Shown one piece after another: positions 34,188 through 43,095 of a stretch of DNA of 64,000 nucleotides. The DNA comes from Pseudomonas cremoris (GTDB lineage Bacteria > Pseudomonadota > Gammaproteobacteria > Pseudomonadales > Pseudomonadaceae): positions 1-64,000 of the forward strand of contig NZ_JAAXCY010000014.1 of the NCBI RefSeq assembly GCF_014230465.1, written 5' to 3'. Positions within the stretch are counted from its first letter, which is position 1. Every line of letters starts with the position of its first letter. The notes under the pieces are model-generated. The model was not told the DNA's origin. It saw only the letters and a list, made by a program, of their open reading frames with translations, and did no database searches. Position numbers and translations under genes: made by a program.

Positions 34188-34496
34188 ATGAATGCACTAC
34201 GCCCCCTGATTCGCCTGGCTCCGATTACTGCGGACCTCACTCAACGCAATCCTAAAATCCTCCTCGGCGGCAAGCACCAACCTACGCTGTTGCGTTATCT
34301 GGATGGTTGGCCGCGACGTACCGGGCGGCCTTCGGCGTTCCTGATCCAGTTTGTTGAGGACGGCGACTCCCTCGCGCGATTTGCCAGCAACAGTTTCGAC
34401 CTCGCTGTTATCCAGGCGCCCAACGCAAGTAATGCCGATGAGGTGATCCGCCAATTGACGCGCATTGCCCGGCAAGGGTTGATTGCGCGCCGTTAG
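34188..34496 (+). CDS. conserved small protein, methyltransferase-fragment-like
   Basis: A 102-residue protein of uncertain function. From about residue 49 it reads like the end of a Rossmann domain (SAFLIQFVEDGDSLARFA, then FDLAVIQAPNASNADEVIRQLTRIARQGLI), similar to the acidic loop and following helix of class I methyltransferases. The SAM-binding glycine motif is missing. ATG at 34188 is chosen; the frame is open to 34107, and the ribosome site is weak in both cases. It converges on the GldG-like gene with 4 bp between stops. Confidence 0.6.
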   Translation: MNALRPLIRLAPITADLTQRNPKILLGGKHQPTLLRYLDGWPRRTGRPSAFLIQFVEDGDSLARFASNSFDLAVIQAPNASNADEVIRQLTRIARQGLIARR

Positions 34497-34500
34497 CACC

Positions 34501-36180
34501 TCAGTAAAACGCAGAGTGCGGTATTACGCGGCGACGACGGTTCCACAGGTATAAACCCCACGCAACGAGGCCCAGCAGGGCTGGCACCGGCACGATAATC
34601 AACAATTTCAGGTTTCGCTCCAGGCGATTCACGGAGGTGTAGGCTTGGGTTTTCAGTGCATGCAGTTCCATCGGTAGGCGCAACCGTTCCTTGTTTAGCG
34701 CTTGCAATTGGGTACTGGTGTCGACAGGTTCAGTACCGAGAGCGGTGGCTGGTGGGTTCAAGCGTTGCCATTCCTTTTCAGTTTGCGCCAGCCGCCGTAC
34801 CAAGTCATTGGCCTGGGTTTGGTAGGCGTTTGCAGCGGCGTTGCGCTTTGCTTCCAGCACTTGCAGTGAGCGGTTGGCGTCCGTGCGCGGGCGAATGCTT
34901 GATAGTTCATCGGGAGCGGCCAGGTTATCCAATGTATTCAGTACGAACAGGTTGTTACTGTTGTTGGCCGAACTGTCTGGGTCTTCGCTGAGCAAATCCG
35001 TGTCGGCCACGATCACCACATGAATCTGCGTCGCCTTTTGCAACCCTGGCAACTGTTCACCGACACCGTCAGGAAACGCCGAATAAGCGGGCCCCTCAAT
35101 ACGGGCGGCGATGACATGGCGTTCGCCGCGTAGGGGGACTTCACTGTCCGGCTCGTCGGTTCCCACAAGTACGGATTGCTCCGAGCTTTGCAGCAGTGGG
35201 GTGAAGCGAGTTTGGCTGTTAACCGTGGGTGTGAGGGCGCCACTGCTAGATACCGTCACAGAATCGAGCTTCCAAGTGCTGACATCGTTCGTGGTCATTG
35301 CCCTGCGCGGCAACGTTAACGTCGTCAGAGGGTGTTCCGGTAAAGCGTAGGTACTGTCGATGAGTATCTTGCCACCTTGTATATTGACGCCCCAACTGGT
35401 GAGCATTCCATCCAGGGGAGAGGGGGAGGGAGCGTCTTTTGAAAGCTGTTCGCTCAGCGGATCGATGAACATCAACAACTTGCCTCCTCCAAGCACGAAT
35501 TGGTCGACCGCATACAGGGTTTGTTCCGACAGCCTGCGGGGATGCACAAGCATCAGGGTTTTGATTCGTGACGGAACGTGATCGGCACTCGGCTCCAGCT
35601 CCATCAGGTCGAAATGTCGGTGTAAATCCCGTCGCAGCGGCTCGATCGTTTCCTGTGTTGGCAACCCTGAGAGCAGTCCTACAGCGGGTGGACCGGGCCG
35701 CAGCAATTGGGTGATCAAGTGGCTGATTTCATACTCCAAAAGGGCCTCTCTGTCTGGGCTGAACGACTCAATACGCTGTGCAGCCAGGCCGTCTCGGGTA
35801 CTGATAAGCCCCAGAAATCCATGTTTATTGTTAAGACCATACAAGCCGGCTTTGTAGGCATCTTCTGAAAAATGAGCAGGGTTGATGATGTGTAGATTGA
35901 TCATGCCGTTCGCTGATTTTTCGAATGCCTTGAGTTTTTCTTCAACATGCCTTCCGTAGTGTTTCTGCTTGGGTGGCGTGCGTGAATGGAAGTAGTAAAA
36001 GTCCAGCGGCGCCTCCAGCGAGGAAAGCAGTTGCAGTACGGCGGGCGACAGCGTGTTGGCTTTTCGTTGTGAGAGATCCCAACGTAGATCGGGAAGTTTG
36101 AATACCCAGACCAGATTAAATGCCAGGAAAAGCAACAGTATGATGATGAGCGTTATGCCTGTACGCAAAGCGGATCGCAT
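34501..36180 (-). CDS. GldG-like ABC transporter auxiliary protein
   Basis: A 559-residue protein with an N-terminal membrane helix (about residues 8-28), a large periplasmic domain of the ABC-type auxiliary (GldG/DUF4350-like) class, a coiled segment near 450-520, and a C-terminal helix (about 530-550) before a basic tail. Sequence blocks such as LRPGPPAVGLLSGLPTQETIEPL, VLGGGKLLMFIDPLSEQ and HVVIVADTDLLSED match that family. It forms a set with the ABC-2 permease and ATPase genes upstream, 15 bp apart. Gliding homologues support a cell-envelope complex; in pseudomonads the cargo is unknown. Confidence 0.72.
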   Translation of the reverse strand: MRSALRTGITLIIILLLFLAFNLVWVFKLPDLRWDLSQRKANTLSPAVLQLLSSLEAPLDFYYFHSRTPPKQKHYGRHVEEKLKAFEKSANGMINLHIINPAHFSEDAYKAGLYGLNNKHGFLGLISTRDGLAAQRIESFSPDREALLEYEISHLITQLLRPGPPAVGLLSGLPTQETIEPLRRDLHRHFDLMELEPSADHVPSRIKTLMLVHPRRLSEQTLYAVDQFVLGGGKLLMFIDPLSEQLSKDAPSPSPLDGMLTSWGVNIQGGKILIDSTYALPEHPLTTLTLPRRAMTTNDVSTWKLDSVTVSSSGALTPTVNSQTRFTPLLQSSEQSVLVGTDEPDSEVPLRGERHVIAARIEGPAYSAFPDGVGEQLPGLQKATQIHVVIVADTDLLSEDPDSSANNSNNLFVLNTLDNLAAPDELSSIRPRTDANRSLQVLEAKRNAAANAYQTQANDLVRRLAQTEKEWQRLNPPATALGTEPVDTSTQLQALNKERLRLPMELHALKTQAYTSVNRLERNLKLLIIVPVPALLGLVAWGLYLWNRRRRVIPHSAFY

Positions 36181-36195
36181 TGGGGAACGGCCTTC

Positions 36196-36921
36196 TCAGC
36201 TGTACTTGTAGTTGAGTAAAAGGATCGTTGCGGCAAGGAAAGCGAAAATCATGCTGATGAAATACAAACAGTCGTGGAGGATAAGTGCGCCGTGGTCGAT
36301 CATGGCAAAACGTAAAGACGGGCTGAGGGACGTTAAGTTGTCGATGATCCAAAGTGGGGTTTGTTGTTCAAGGGCATCAAGAACGGTCGCTAAACTGCTG
36401 GCTGCCAGCAGCAAGCTCAACGTCAAGAGAAAAACAACCATACGGTGATGCGCAAATGCGCAAATAAAGCACCCGACAGAAAGATAACTGCCTGCCAATA
36501 GCCAACTGGCCATGAACTGTGAGGCAATGACCATGTTGTCTGGCGTGGCGAGTACATTGATAACGACCACAAGCGGGAGTGTCAGTAATAAGGCCAGACC
36601 GGATACGATCCAAGCAGCTAAAAACTTACCGATAACGAGTTCCCAAAGTGTCAGCGGTAGCGTGGCCATAAAGTCGACGAAACCAGCAGCGTGCTCATTC
36701 GCCCAGAGCTGGGTTGAGAGCGTGGGAATTAATAACAGGTATAACCACGGGTGTAGCTGAAAAAAAACCTGCAAGTCAGTGCTGCTATTTTCCAATAACT
36801 GGCTGGTGTGGAGTCCAAGTGCTGCGGACAATACCAGAAAGATGACCGCGCTCACGTAGGTGGCAGGTGCAGATAAATAACTGGAAAGTTGGCGCCTGAA
36901 TACAACTAGCAGTGCGTTCAA
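36196..36921 (-). CDS. ABC-2 family permease (GldF-like)
   Basis: A 241-residue membrane protein with six hydrophobic helices. It has the N-terminal amphipathic start FRRQLSSYLSAPATYVSAVIF and the ELVIGKFLAAWIVSGLALLLTLP block characteristic of ABC-2 permeases related to GldF and NosY. The start overlaps the ATPase stop by 4 nt. It should pair with the ATPase at 36918-37841. The substrate is unknown. Confidence 0.8.
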   Translation of the reverse strand: MNALLVVFRRQLSSYLSAPATYVSAVIFLVLSAALGLHTSQLLENSSTDLQVFFQLHPWLYLLLIPTLSTQLWANEHAAGFVDFMATLPLTLWELVIGKFLAAWIVSGLALLLTLPLVVVINVLATPDNMVIASQFMASWLLAGSYLSVGCFICAFAHHRMVVFLLTLSLLLAASSLATVLDALEQQTPLWIIDNLTSLSPSLRFAMIDHGALILHDCLYFISMIFAFLAATILLLNYKYS

Positions 36922-37841
36922 AGGGGCGCCTCTTGACTGAGTTGGTGAACGACGTCGTTCAGGCGGCCAGGTTCCAGTTTCAATGAGTTAACCTGCCAAT
37001 GCCGCTTGGCAATCAGTGCACTGATAGAGGGGAGAATGCTGTGGCCCGGCATAGCCAGTACCGTCACCGTATTTGGGTGGTGATGGTCCTCTTCGATACC
37101 CGCAACACCAGGAAGTACGGCGAGGGCCAATATATCCAGGGGGGATTGCGACGTCAGGGTGACGGCTTGGAAGTGCCTGGAACTGCGCAATAAATCGGTT
37201 ATCGAGGCATCCTCCACCAGACGGCCTCCTCCTACGATAAGGCCGCGAGTGCAGGTGTGCACCAGCGCTTCGCAATCGCGCGTGGCAATAATCACCGTCA
37301 TCTCTTCGGTCAATGATTGGATAAGCGCGTTGATCTTGTTGTATTGGTGTGAAGCCAGGCCCTCATAGGGTTCGTCCAGCAGCAGTACGGCGGGGTCATG
37401 CAGAATGGCCTGTGCGATCGCAACTTTGCGTTTCAAGCCAGAAGGAAGTGCACTTATCGGGTATTTGAGCAAGGGTGAAAGTTCAAGCCTTACGATAGCC
37501 TTATCTAACCGTTTGCGTTTGTCGGCGCCGCGAAATCCGCGAAGAGCAGCAACAAAACTTAACAAGCTACTGACTGATAGCGTGGGGTGGCCGAACGTAG
37601 AGGGTTGATAGCCGACGGTTTGGCAAGCTTGCCGAACATGTTTCTGAGTGTCGAAGCCGAAAATATTTACATGCCCGCTAGAGGGATGTGTTGAACCAGC
37701 GATTATCTTGAAAAGCGTGGTTTTAGCTGTTACGTCTGCGCCAAACAATCCAAGGCATTCTTGGCGTTTTGCAGAAAAAGAAAAGTCACGAATGACGTTG
37801 TTTTTACCATCTTTTTTTGTGATGTTGCTTATCTCGATCAT
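36918..37841 (-). CDS. ABC transporter ATPase with degenerate motifs
   Basis: A 307-residue protein shaped like a GldA/NosF-type ATPase, but with several catalytic motifs altered. Walker A reads G34-ADVTA-K40-T, with alanine in place of the glycine before the lysine. The signature reads LPSGLKRK instead of LSGGxxQR. The switch histidine position reads IIATRD where STHxx is expected. The Q-loop (GYQPS) and Walker B (AVLLLDEPYEGL) are intact. The gene overlaps the permease by 4 nt. It may hydrolyse ATP poorly or act in a regulatory or structural way; nothing indicates a frameshift. Confidence 0.75.
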   Translation of the reverse strand: MIEISNITKKDGKNNVIRDFSFSAKRQECLGLFGADVTAKTTLFKIIAGSTHPSSGHVNIFGFDTQKHVRQACQTVGYQPSTFGHPTLSVSSLLSFVAALRGFRGADKRKRLDKAIVRLELSPLLKYPISALPSGLKRKVAIAQAILHDPAVLLLDEPYEGLASHQYNKINALIQSLTEEMTVIIATRDCEALVHTCTRGLIVGGGRLVEDASITDLLRSSRHFQAVTLTSQSPLDILALAVLPGVAGIEEDHHHPNTVTVLAMPGHSILPSISALIAKRHWQVNSLKLEPGRLNDVVHQLSQEAPL

Positions 37842-38096
37842 TGTGATGTTCTTCTAGTTTAGTTTGTCAGTATGTTCGGATAAACAGGTGTCTAGGTGGC
37901 GATGTGGCGGGGTTTTGATATGAAAAATGGTACGTGCAATGTTGTTTTTTGGAAATGCTGAGGTGGCTTAATAAGATAAGTCCTACGGAGGGGTTTATAG
38001 CGCGTGAAAATGATCGATATATGATTGGTGTGTGTGGTTGTGGGTGTGTTTATGCTTGGTTTAATAGTTGTTTAATTGCCGCGAGGCCTGATTCCT

Positions 38097-39242
38097 ATGA
38101 TGCTGTTACGTACACTTGTCCTTGAACGCGCCGGTGAAGATGCTCCGCTTAACGGGGCATTGCTCTGTGGCTTTGCGGTTCCTCAAATAACCTCAAATTT
38201 TCTTGTATACAGTCTCGATGAAGAGACAGAGCCAGGAAATGCCAGAGTCTATGTCGCAGCGTTACGTAAGAAACTCGAACGTTATTTTTTGAGTGGTGTA
38301 GGGGCTCAGGAAGAACTGCAAATAGCGATGCAGGTATTCAAGCAGATACTAACGCTGGCGGCGGCTGGTGCTAAACCTTTGAGCGCCGCCGATACCCAGA
38401 TTCCCTACCATTTTGTCGATTTGAAAGGCTGTAAATTGCCGCCAGCCAGACCCGAGGATCATCATTCGGTGATCATCAAAAAAGCCTTGGTGATGAAGGT
38501 GATTACCTTGGGAGCATCGGCACCTGCGTCCGCGGCTATTGAAAGCGCAACGTTGATCGTCCCGTCCATTCGGTTTTCTTCCCAGATGGTATCGCCACCC
38601 AAAGTGGTAAAGCCCGAGGCAGAAGCCCAACTGCCCTTACTGGAGCAATTGGCTGAGCCGCAGCAACTGCCCCCGGTGGCCTCGGCGCTGGAGGAGACGG
38701 GGCCTCTCGCGCCTCTCTTGCATGAGCCGCCAGTGCTGGGCACGCCGACCGAACACACTTCATTGTTTGAGGTCGACAGTACCTTGACCAGCCTTGCACG
38801 TGTCGCCCAGGAGCTGACCGCGCAGAAAACAGCTGTTCTCAAGCAGGAGGAAGCACTCGAAAAATGGTATAGCCAATTGCAGCAGAGCCAGGCTGAGCTT
38901 GATCGGGGGCGTCAGGAACTGGTCAATCGAACGCTTGAAAAGGAAGCAACCTTGCAGTTGCGTGCTCAGGTCTTGGAGAATCGTGAAGCGCAGTTGGTAG
39001 GTGCTCTCACCGCTCAACAACAAGAGCAAGAACGAATGGACGAGCTCGCCTCGGCCCTTGAAAAACGGGTTGCCCAGGCTTACAGCCAAGAGTTGATGGT
39101 GCGCCAGAGAGGCGAAAAGTTGGCCGCCATGTTGGCGCTTTTATCAGGGGGGCGCCAGAATCTGCAAGCAATGTTGCTTGAGTTTGACCAGACGCTGGAG
39201 GGGTTGGGTAAGCGTGATGAGTACGTCATCCAGGGGGCTTGA
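38097..39242 (+). CDS. unknown protein with C-terminal coiled coil
   Basis: A 381-residue protein I do not recognise. Residues 1-125 form a compact domain (RTLVLERAGEDAPLNGALL, then RVYVAALRKKLERYFLSG and a HFVDLKG block). Residues 125-220 are low-complexity, rich in Pro, Ala and Glu, and look like a linker. Residues 220-370 are a strongly predicted coiled coil with Gln, Glu and Leu heptads (QSQAELDRGRQELVNRTLEK and following). No signal peptide or membrane helix is seen. ATG at 38097 follows GAGG at 10 nt; a second ATG is adjacent. It is divergent from the degenerate ABC set across an AT-rich 255-bp region and may work with it. Confidence 0.7.
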   Translation: MMLLRTLVLERAGEDAPLNGALLCGFAVPQITSNFLVYSLDEETEPGNARVYVAALRKKLERYFLSGVGAQEELQIAMQVFKQILTLAAAGAKPLSAADTQIPYHFVDLKGCKLPPARPEDHHSVIIKKALVMKVITLGASAPASAAIESATLIVPSIRFSSQMVSPPKVVKPEAEAQLPLLEQLAEPQQLPPVASALEETGPLAPLLHEPPVLGTPTEHTSLFEVDSTLTSLARVAQELTAQKTAVLKQEEALEKWYSQLQQSQAELDRGRQELVNRTLEKEATLQLRAQVLENREAQLVGALTAQQQEQERMDELASALEKRVAQAYSQELMVRQRGEKLAAMLALLSGGRQNLQAMLLEFDQTLEGLGKRDEYVIQGA

Positions 39243-39372
39243 TGTGAGGCAAACTGTCCGTTGCCCTGGCTACTTTCTCATGTTCATTTATGATCCTTCT
39301 ATGTTCGTCAGCGCCAGGCCTTGAGGTCCTGGCGTATTGGATTCAATGGGCATTTCCTGGGGATACACGCGT

Positions 39373-39846
39373 TTGAGTACCAAGCTGATTACTAAAGAGG
39401 GTCATGAGGCGCTGAAGAAAGAGTTGGATTACCTGTGGCGAGATAAACGCCCGGACACCACGCGCAAGGTGACATGGGCTGCCTCCCTGGGTGATCGAAG
39501 CGAAAACGCAGACTATCAGTACAACAAGAAGCTGTTGCGTGAGATTGACCGCCGCGTGCGTTACCTGCGCAAGCGCCTTGAGGACATGCGCGTAGTCGAG
39601 TACATGCCAGAGCAGGAAGGCAAAGTGTTTTTCGGTGCCTGGGTCGATATAGAAAACGAGCAGGGCGAGACCAAGCGTTTTCGAATCGTAGGGTATGACG
39701 AGATCTATGATCGGATGGATTACATCTCCATCGACTCACCGATGGCCCGTGCGCTGTTGCGCAAGGAGGTGGACGATGAGGCTATCGTTCAGACCCCAGG
39801 TGGCGAAGTGTGTTGGTGGATCACCGGTATCGAGTATGTGAAGTAA
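39373..39846 (+). CDS. greB: transcription elongation factor GreB
   Basis: A 157-residue Gre factor. The N-terminal coiled coil contains the tip acidic residues in SLGDRSENADYQYNKK, and the C-terminal globular domain ends in PGGEVCWWITGIEYVK. GreB enters the RNA polymerase secondary channel and stimulates cleavage of backtracked RNA. The start is TTG at 39373 (LSTKLITKEGHEALKKEL, the GreB N-terminus) with GGGGA 8 nt upstream. The frame is open further to 39337 but the extension is not conserved in E. coli GreB (158 residues). Confidence 0.92.
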   Translation: MSTKLITKEGHEALKKELDYLWRDKRPDTTRKVTWAASLGDRSENADYQYNKKLLREIDRRVRYLRKRLEDMRVVEYMPEQEGKVFFGAWVDIENEQGETKRFRIVGYDEIYDRMDYISIDSPMARALLRKEVDDEAIVQTPGGEVCWWITGIEYVK

Positions 39847-39851
39847 GTAAT

Positions 39852-39892
39852 GCGGGCCCGCACCCTGTGAAGAGTGCAGGCCCGCGTCGTTT
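39852..39892. terminator. hairpin terminator after greB
   Basis: GCGGGCCCGCAC is mirrored by GTGCAGGCCCGC (one mismatch), loop about 10 nt, followed by GTCGTTTTA. It ends at the stop codon of the convergent ybbP gene, so it may serve both. Confidence 0.75.
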
Positions 39893-42402
39893 TAGCCTTC
39901 GCGTAGTACGGTGAGCGGGCTGGCATTCAGTGCGCGGCGCGTACCGAACACTCCAGCCCCACCGATCAGTACCGCGCCGATGATCGGCAGCAGTAGCAAC
40001 CACGGGTGAGGGTGCCAGGCCAAGTCAAACGCATAGCGGTAAAGCACAAACGTCACCAGCTCTGTTCCAAGTGCTGCGAGCAACCCGCTGACGGCACCCA
40101 GCAAGCCGAACTCGATGCGCCTGGCCTTGACCAGCAGTTTGCGTTCGGCACCCAGTGCACGCAGCAGTGCGCCTTGGCGGATGCGTTCATCCAAGGTGGC
40201 TTGCAGCCCCGAGAATAGCACCGCCATCCCAGCTGCCAGCACGAACAACAGCACGTATTCCACCGCCAGCGTCACTTGGGCGAGGATGCTGCGCAACTGT
40301 TCCAGCAACGCCTCGACCTGCAGGATGGTCACCGCCGGGAACGCGCGCGACAGGTCGACGATCTGCTGGTCATGGCCAGGAGCCAGGTAGAAGCTGGTCA
40401 GGTAGGTAGCCGGCAGGTCCTTCAACGTGCCCGGCTGGAAGATCATGAAGAAGTTGGGTTGGAAGTTATCCCAGTTGATGGTCCGCAGGCTGGTGACCCG
40501 CGCTTCACGGTTTTCCCCTCCCACTGTAAACACGAGGTGGTCGTTGAGCTTGAGCTTGAGGCTTTCCGCGACCTTGGCCTCTACCGAAACGCCAGGCACC
40601 TCATCGGTCGGTTGCTGCGACCACCACGAGCCCGCTGTCAGGACATTGCCTGGCGGCAGGTCGGCGGCCCAGGTCAGGCTCAGGTCACGCTGTACCGCGC
40701 GGTCGCCGCTGGAGTCCTTGCTGACAATCTCCTGCACCGGCTCGCCATTGATGCTGATCAACCGGCCCGGCACCACCGGATACAGTGGCGCGGACTGTGC
40801 CTGCAGTTCCAGTAGTCGGCTGCCAAAGGCTTCCTTGTCGGCTGGCAGGATGTTCAGGGCGAAATAGTTGGGCGCATCCTTGGGAAGCTGGTTTTGCCAA
40901 GTGTCGAGAAGTTCGCCACGCAGCAGGGCAATCAAGCCCATGGACAGCAGAATCAAGCCAAACGCCAGTGACTGTCCGGCGGCCGCCAGCGGATGGCGCA
41001 GCAATTGGCCCAGCCCCAGGCGCCAAGGCAGGGATGCGCGGGCCAGCAGGCGTCGCAAGCTTTGCAGCAACAGCAGGAGCAAGCCACCGAGGATCAGCGC
41101 AGCTACAACACCACCGCCGAGCAGGGCGAAGGTGAGCACCAGGTCGAGGCTCAGGCGCCACATGATCAGGCCCAAGGCGAACAATGCTGCACCGTAGACC
41201 ATCCAGGTGCTGGAGGGGACTGGCAGGAGGTCGCGCCGCAGCACTCGCAGGGGCGGTACGCGGCCCAAGGCTGCCAATGGCGGCAAGGCGAAGCCGGCGA
41301 GGGCGACCAGGCCGGTGCCGATCCCGGCAACCGCCGGCAGCAGACCGCCGGGTGGTACGTCTGCCGGTAAAAGGTCGTGCAGGAAGTAGAACAAACCAAA
41401 TTGCGCTAGCCATCCCAGTAGGGCGCCCGCCAAGCTTGCCAACAGGCCCAGTACGCTCAATTGCAGGCTAAACAGCAACATGGCTTCGCGCCGTGACAGC
41501 CCTAGGCAGCGCAGCAGTGCACTGGCATCGAAACGGCGGGTCGCGAAGCGGTTGGCGGACAATGCCACGGCCACGCCAGCCAGCAGCACCGCCACGAGGC
41601 TGGCCATGTTCAGGTAGCGCTCGGCCTTGCCCAGGGCACCGCCGATCTGCTGGTTGCCGTCCCGGGAATCCTGCAGGCGCTGGTTGGCGGCGAGCCCGGG
41701 TTTGACCAGGTCTCGGTAGGTTTGCAGCACCGTACTGCCTTGGGGGCCACGCCACAGTTCGCGGTAGCTGACGCGGCTACCGGGCTGGACTACGCCCGTG
41801 GCGTCCAGGTCCGCCAGGTTGATCATCACCCGGGGCGTAAGGCTGTAAAAGTTGCCGGCGCGGTCCGGCTCATAAGTGAGGATGCGGGCCAGGCGCAGGG
41901 TTTTCATGCCCACGTCGATGCTGTCGCCTACCTTGAGATCCAGTGCCGTCAGCAGCCTTGCCTCTACCCAGGCTTCGCCGGTTTTTGGGCCGCCCCCTGG
42001 CGTTTCATCTCCAAAAGGTGTGGCAGCGCTTTTCAGCTCGCCGCGAAGCGGATACTGCTCGTTGACCGCCTTGATGCTGGAGAGCTGGATACCGTTATCG
42101 GTGGCAATGACGCTGGAGAACTCCACCACGCGGGCGTGATCCAGGCCCAATTCGATGCCGGATTTGATTTGGTCGGGCCGGGCAGGCGAGCTGCCTTCGA
42201 GCACCAGGTCGGCGCCCAGGAACTCGGTGGCGCGCAACAGCATGGCGCCGTTGAGGCGTGCCCCGAAGTAGCCAATGGCGGTGCTGGCGGCCACGGCCAC
42301 CAGCAGGGCAAAGAACAGCACACGCAATTCACCGGCGCGGGCATCGCGCAACAATTGGCGCATGGCAAGACTGAACAGGCGCAACAGCGGCAAACGTGCC
42401 AT
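39892..42402 (-). CDS. ybbP: FtsX-like ABC permease YbbP
   Basis: An 836-residue membrane protein with two FtsX-type permease units of four helices each, near residues 20-40 plus 250-400 and 400-480 plus 690-830, around large periplasmic domains. The MacB-type core region and the C-terminal GTRRALNASPLTVLREG match YbbP. The start ATG shares its A with the stop of ybbA (TGATG). With YbbA and the TesA lipase/thioesterase it forms a conserved trio. The complex is thought to work on outer-membrane lipids or release of hydrophobic molecules, but its role is unsettled. Confidence 0.88.
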   Translation of the reverse strand: MARLPLLRLFSLAMRQLLRDARAGELRVLFFALLVAVAASTAIGYFGARLNGAMLLRATEFLGADLVLEGSSPARPDQIKSGIELGLDHARVVEFSSVIATDNGIQLSSIKAVNEQYPLRGELKSAATPFGDETPGGGPKTGEAWVEARLLTALDLKVGDSIDVGMKTLRLARILTYEPDRAGNFYSLTPRVMINLADLDATGVVQPGSRVSYRELWRGPQGSTVLQTYRDLVKPGLAANQRLQDSRDGNQQIGGALGKAERYLNMASLVAVLLAGVAVALSANRFATRRFDASALLRCLGLSRREAMLLFSLQLSVLGLLASLAGALLGWLAQFGLFYFLHDLLPADVPPGGLLPAVAGIGTGLVALAGFALPPLAALGRVPPLRVLRRDLLPVPSSTWMVYGAALFALGLIMWRLSLDLVLTFALLGGGVVAALILGGLLLLLLQSLRRLLARASLPWRLGLGQLLRHPLAAAGQSLAFGLILLSMGLIALLRGELLDTWQNQLPKDAPNYFALNILPADKEAFGSRLLELQAQSAPLYPVVPGRLISINGEPVQEIVSKDSSGDRAVQRDLSLTWAADLPPGNVLTAGSWWSQQPTDEVPGVSVEAKVAESLKLKLNDHLVFTVGGENREARVTSLRTINWDNFQPNFFMIFQPGTLKDLPATYLTSFYLAPGHDQQIVDLSRAFPAVTILQVEALLEQLRSILAQVTLAVEYVLLFVLAAGMAVLFSGLQATLDERIRQGALLRALGAERKLLVKARRIEFGLLGAVSGLLAALGTELVTFVLYRYAFDLAWHPHPWLLLLPIIGAVLIGGAGVFGTRRALNASPLTVLREG

Positions 42403-43085
42403 CAAGGCTCCAGGGGCGCGACCATCAGGCCGGCTTCAAGGCGGATCAGGCGTCGGCAACGATGGGCCAGGCGCTCGTCATGGGTGACCAGTACCAGGGT
42501 CGTGCCGCTCTCTTTATTGAGTTCGAACAGCAGGTCGCTGATGCGCTCGCCGGTATGGCTGTCCAGGTTGCCGGTAGGTTCATCGGCAAACAGCACGTCC
42601 GGCTCGGCAGCGAAGGCGCGGGCAATGGCCACCCGTTGTTGTTCGCCCCCCGACAGCTGACGCGGCGAATGGGTGAGACGCTTGCCCAGGCCCACGCGTT
42701 CCAGCAGGTGCCGGGCGCGTTCGCGGGCGTCTTTGCGACCGTCCAGTTCCAACGGCAGCATGACGTTTTCCAATGCATTGAGGCTGTCGAGCAGTTGGAA
42801 TGATTGGAACACGAAGCCTATGTGCTCGGCCCGGATGCGGGCGCGCTGGTCTTCGTCGAGGCTGCTCAAGGCTTGCCCGGCGAGGGTGACTTCGCCGCTG
42901 CTGGGCAGGTCGAGGCCAGCCAGCAGACCGAGGAGGGTGGATTTGCCGGAACCGGAGCTGCCGACGATAGCCAAGCTATCGCCCTTGTTCAGTTCCAGGC
43001 TTAGTTCGTGCAGGATAGTCAGTTCACCTTCCGCGCTGGGAACCACTTTGCTAAGGTTCCGCGCGGTGAGAATGCTTGCGCCCAT
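42402..43085 (-). CDS. ybbA: ABC transporter ATPase YbbA
   Basis: A 227-residue ATPase of the LolD/MacB type. Walker A is GSSGSGKST near residue 43, the Q-loop is FVFQSFQLL, the signature is LSGGEQQR, Walker B is VLFADEPTGNLD and the switch is THDERLA. ATG at 43085 is the family start (MGASILTARNLSK). Its ribosome site GGA lies inside the 10-bp gap to the divergent tesA start. It overlaps ybbP by 1 nt and powers that permease. The frame is open a further 138 codons upstream through tesA, which is not credible coding. Confidence 0.92.
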   Translation of the reverse strand: MGASILTARNLSKVVPSAEGELTILHELSLELNKGDSLAIVGSSGSGKSTLLGLLAGLDLPSSGEVTLAGQALSSLDEDQRARIRAEHIGFVFQSFQLLDSLNALENVMLPLELDGRKDARERARHLLERVGLGKRLTHSPRQLSGGEQQRVAIARAFAAEPDVLFADEPTGNLDSHTGERISDLLFELNKESGTTLVLVTHDERLAHRCRRLIRLEAGLMVAPLEP

Positions 43086-43095
43086 GGAGAATCCG

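Noticed and set aside
34188..34496. Full methyltransferase call for the 102-residue protein
   Set aside because: It lacks the SAM-binding glycine motif and is far shorter than a methyltransferase; kept as an uncertain small protein.
37934..38125. 63-codon plus-strand frame before the coiled-coil gene
   Set aside because: No ribosome site, and it ends inside the next gene in another phase; the AT-rich spacer gives such frames by chance.
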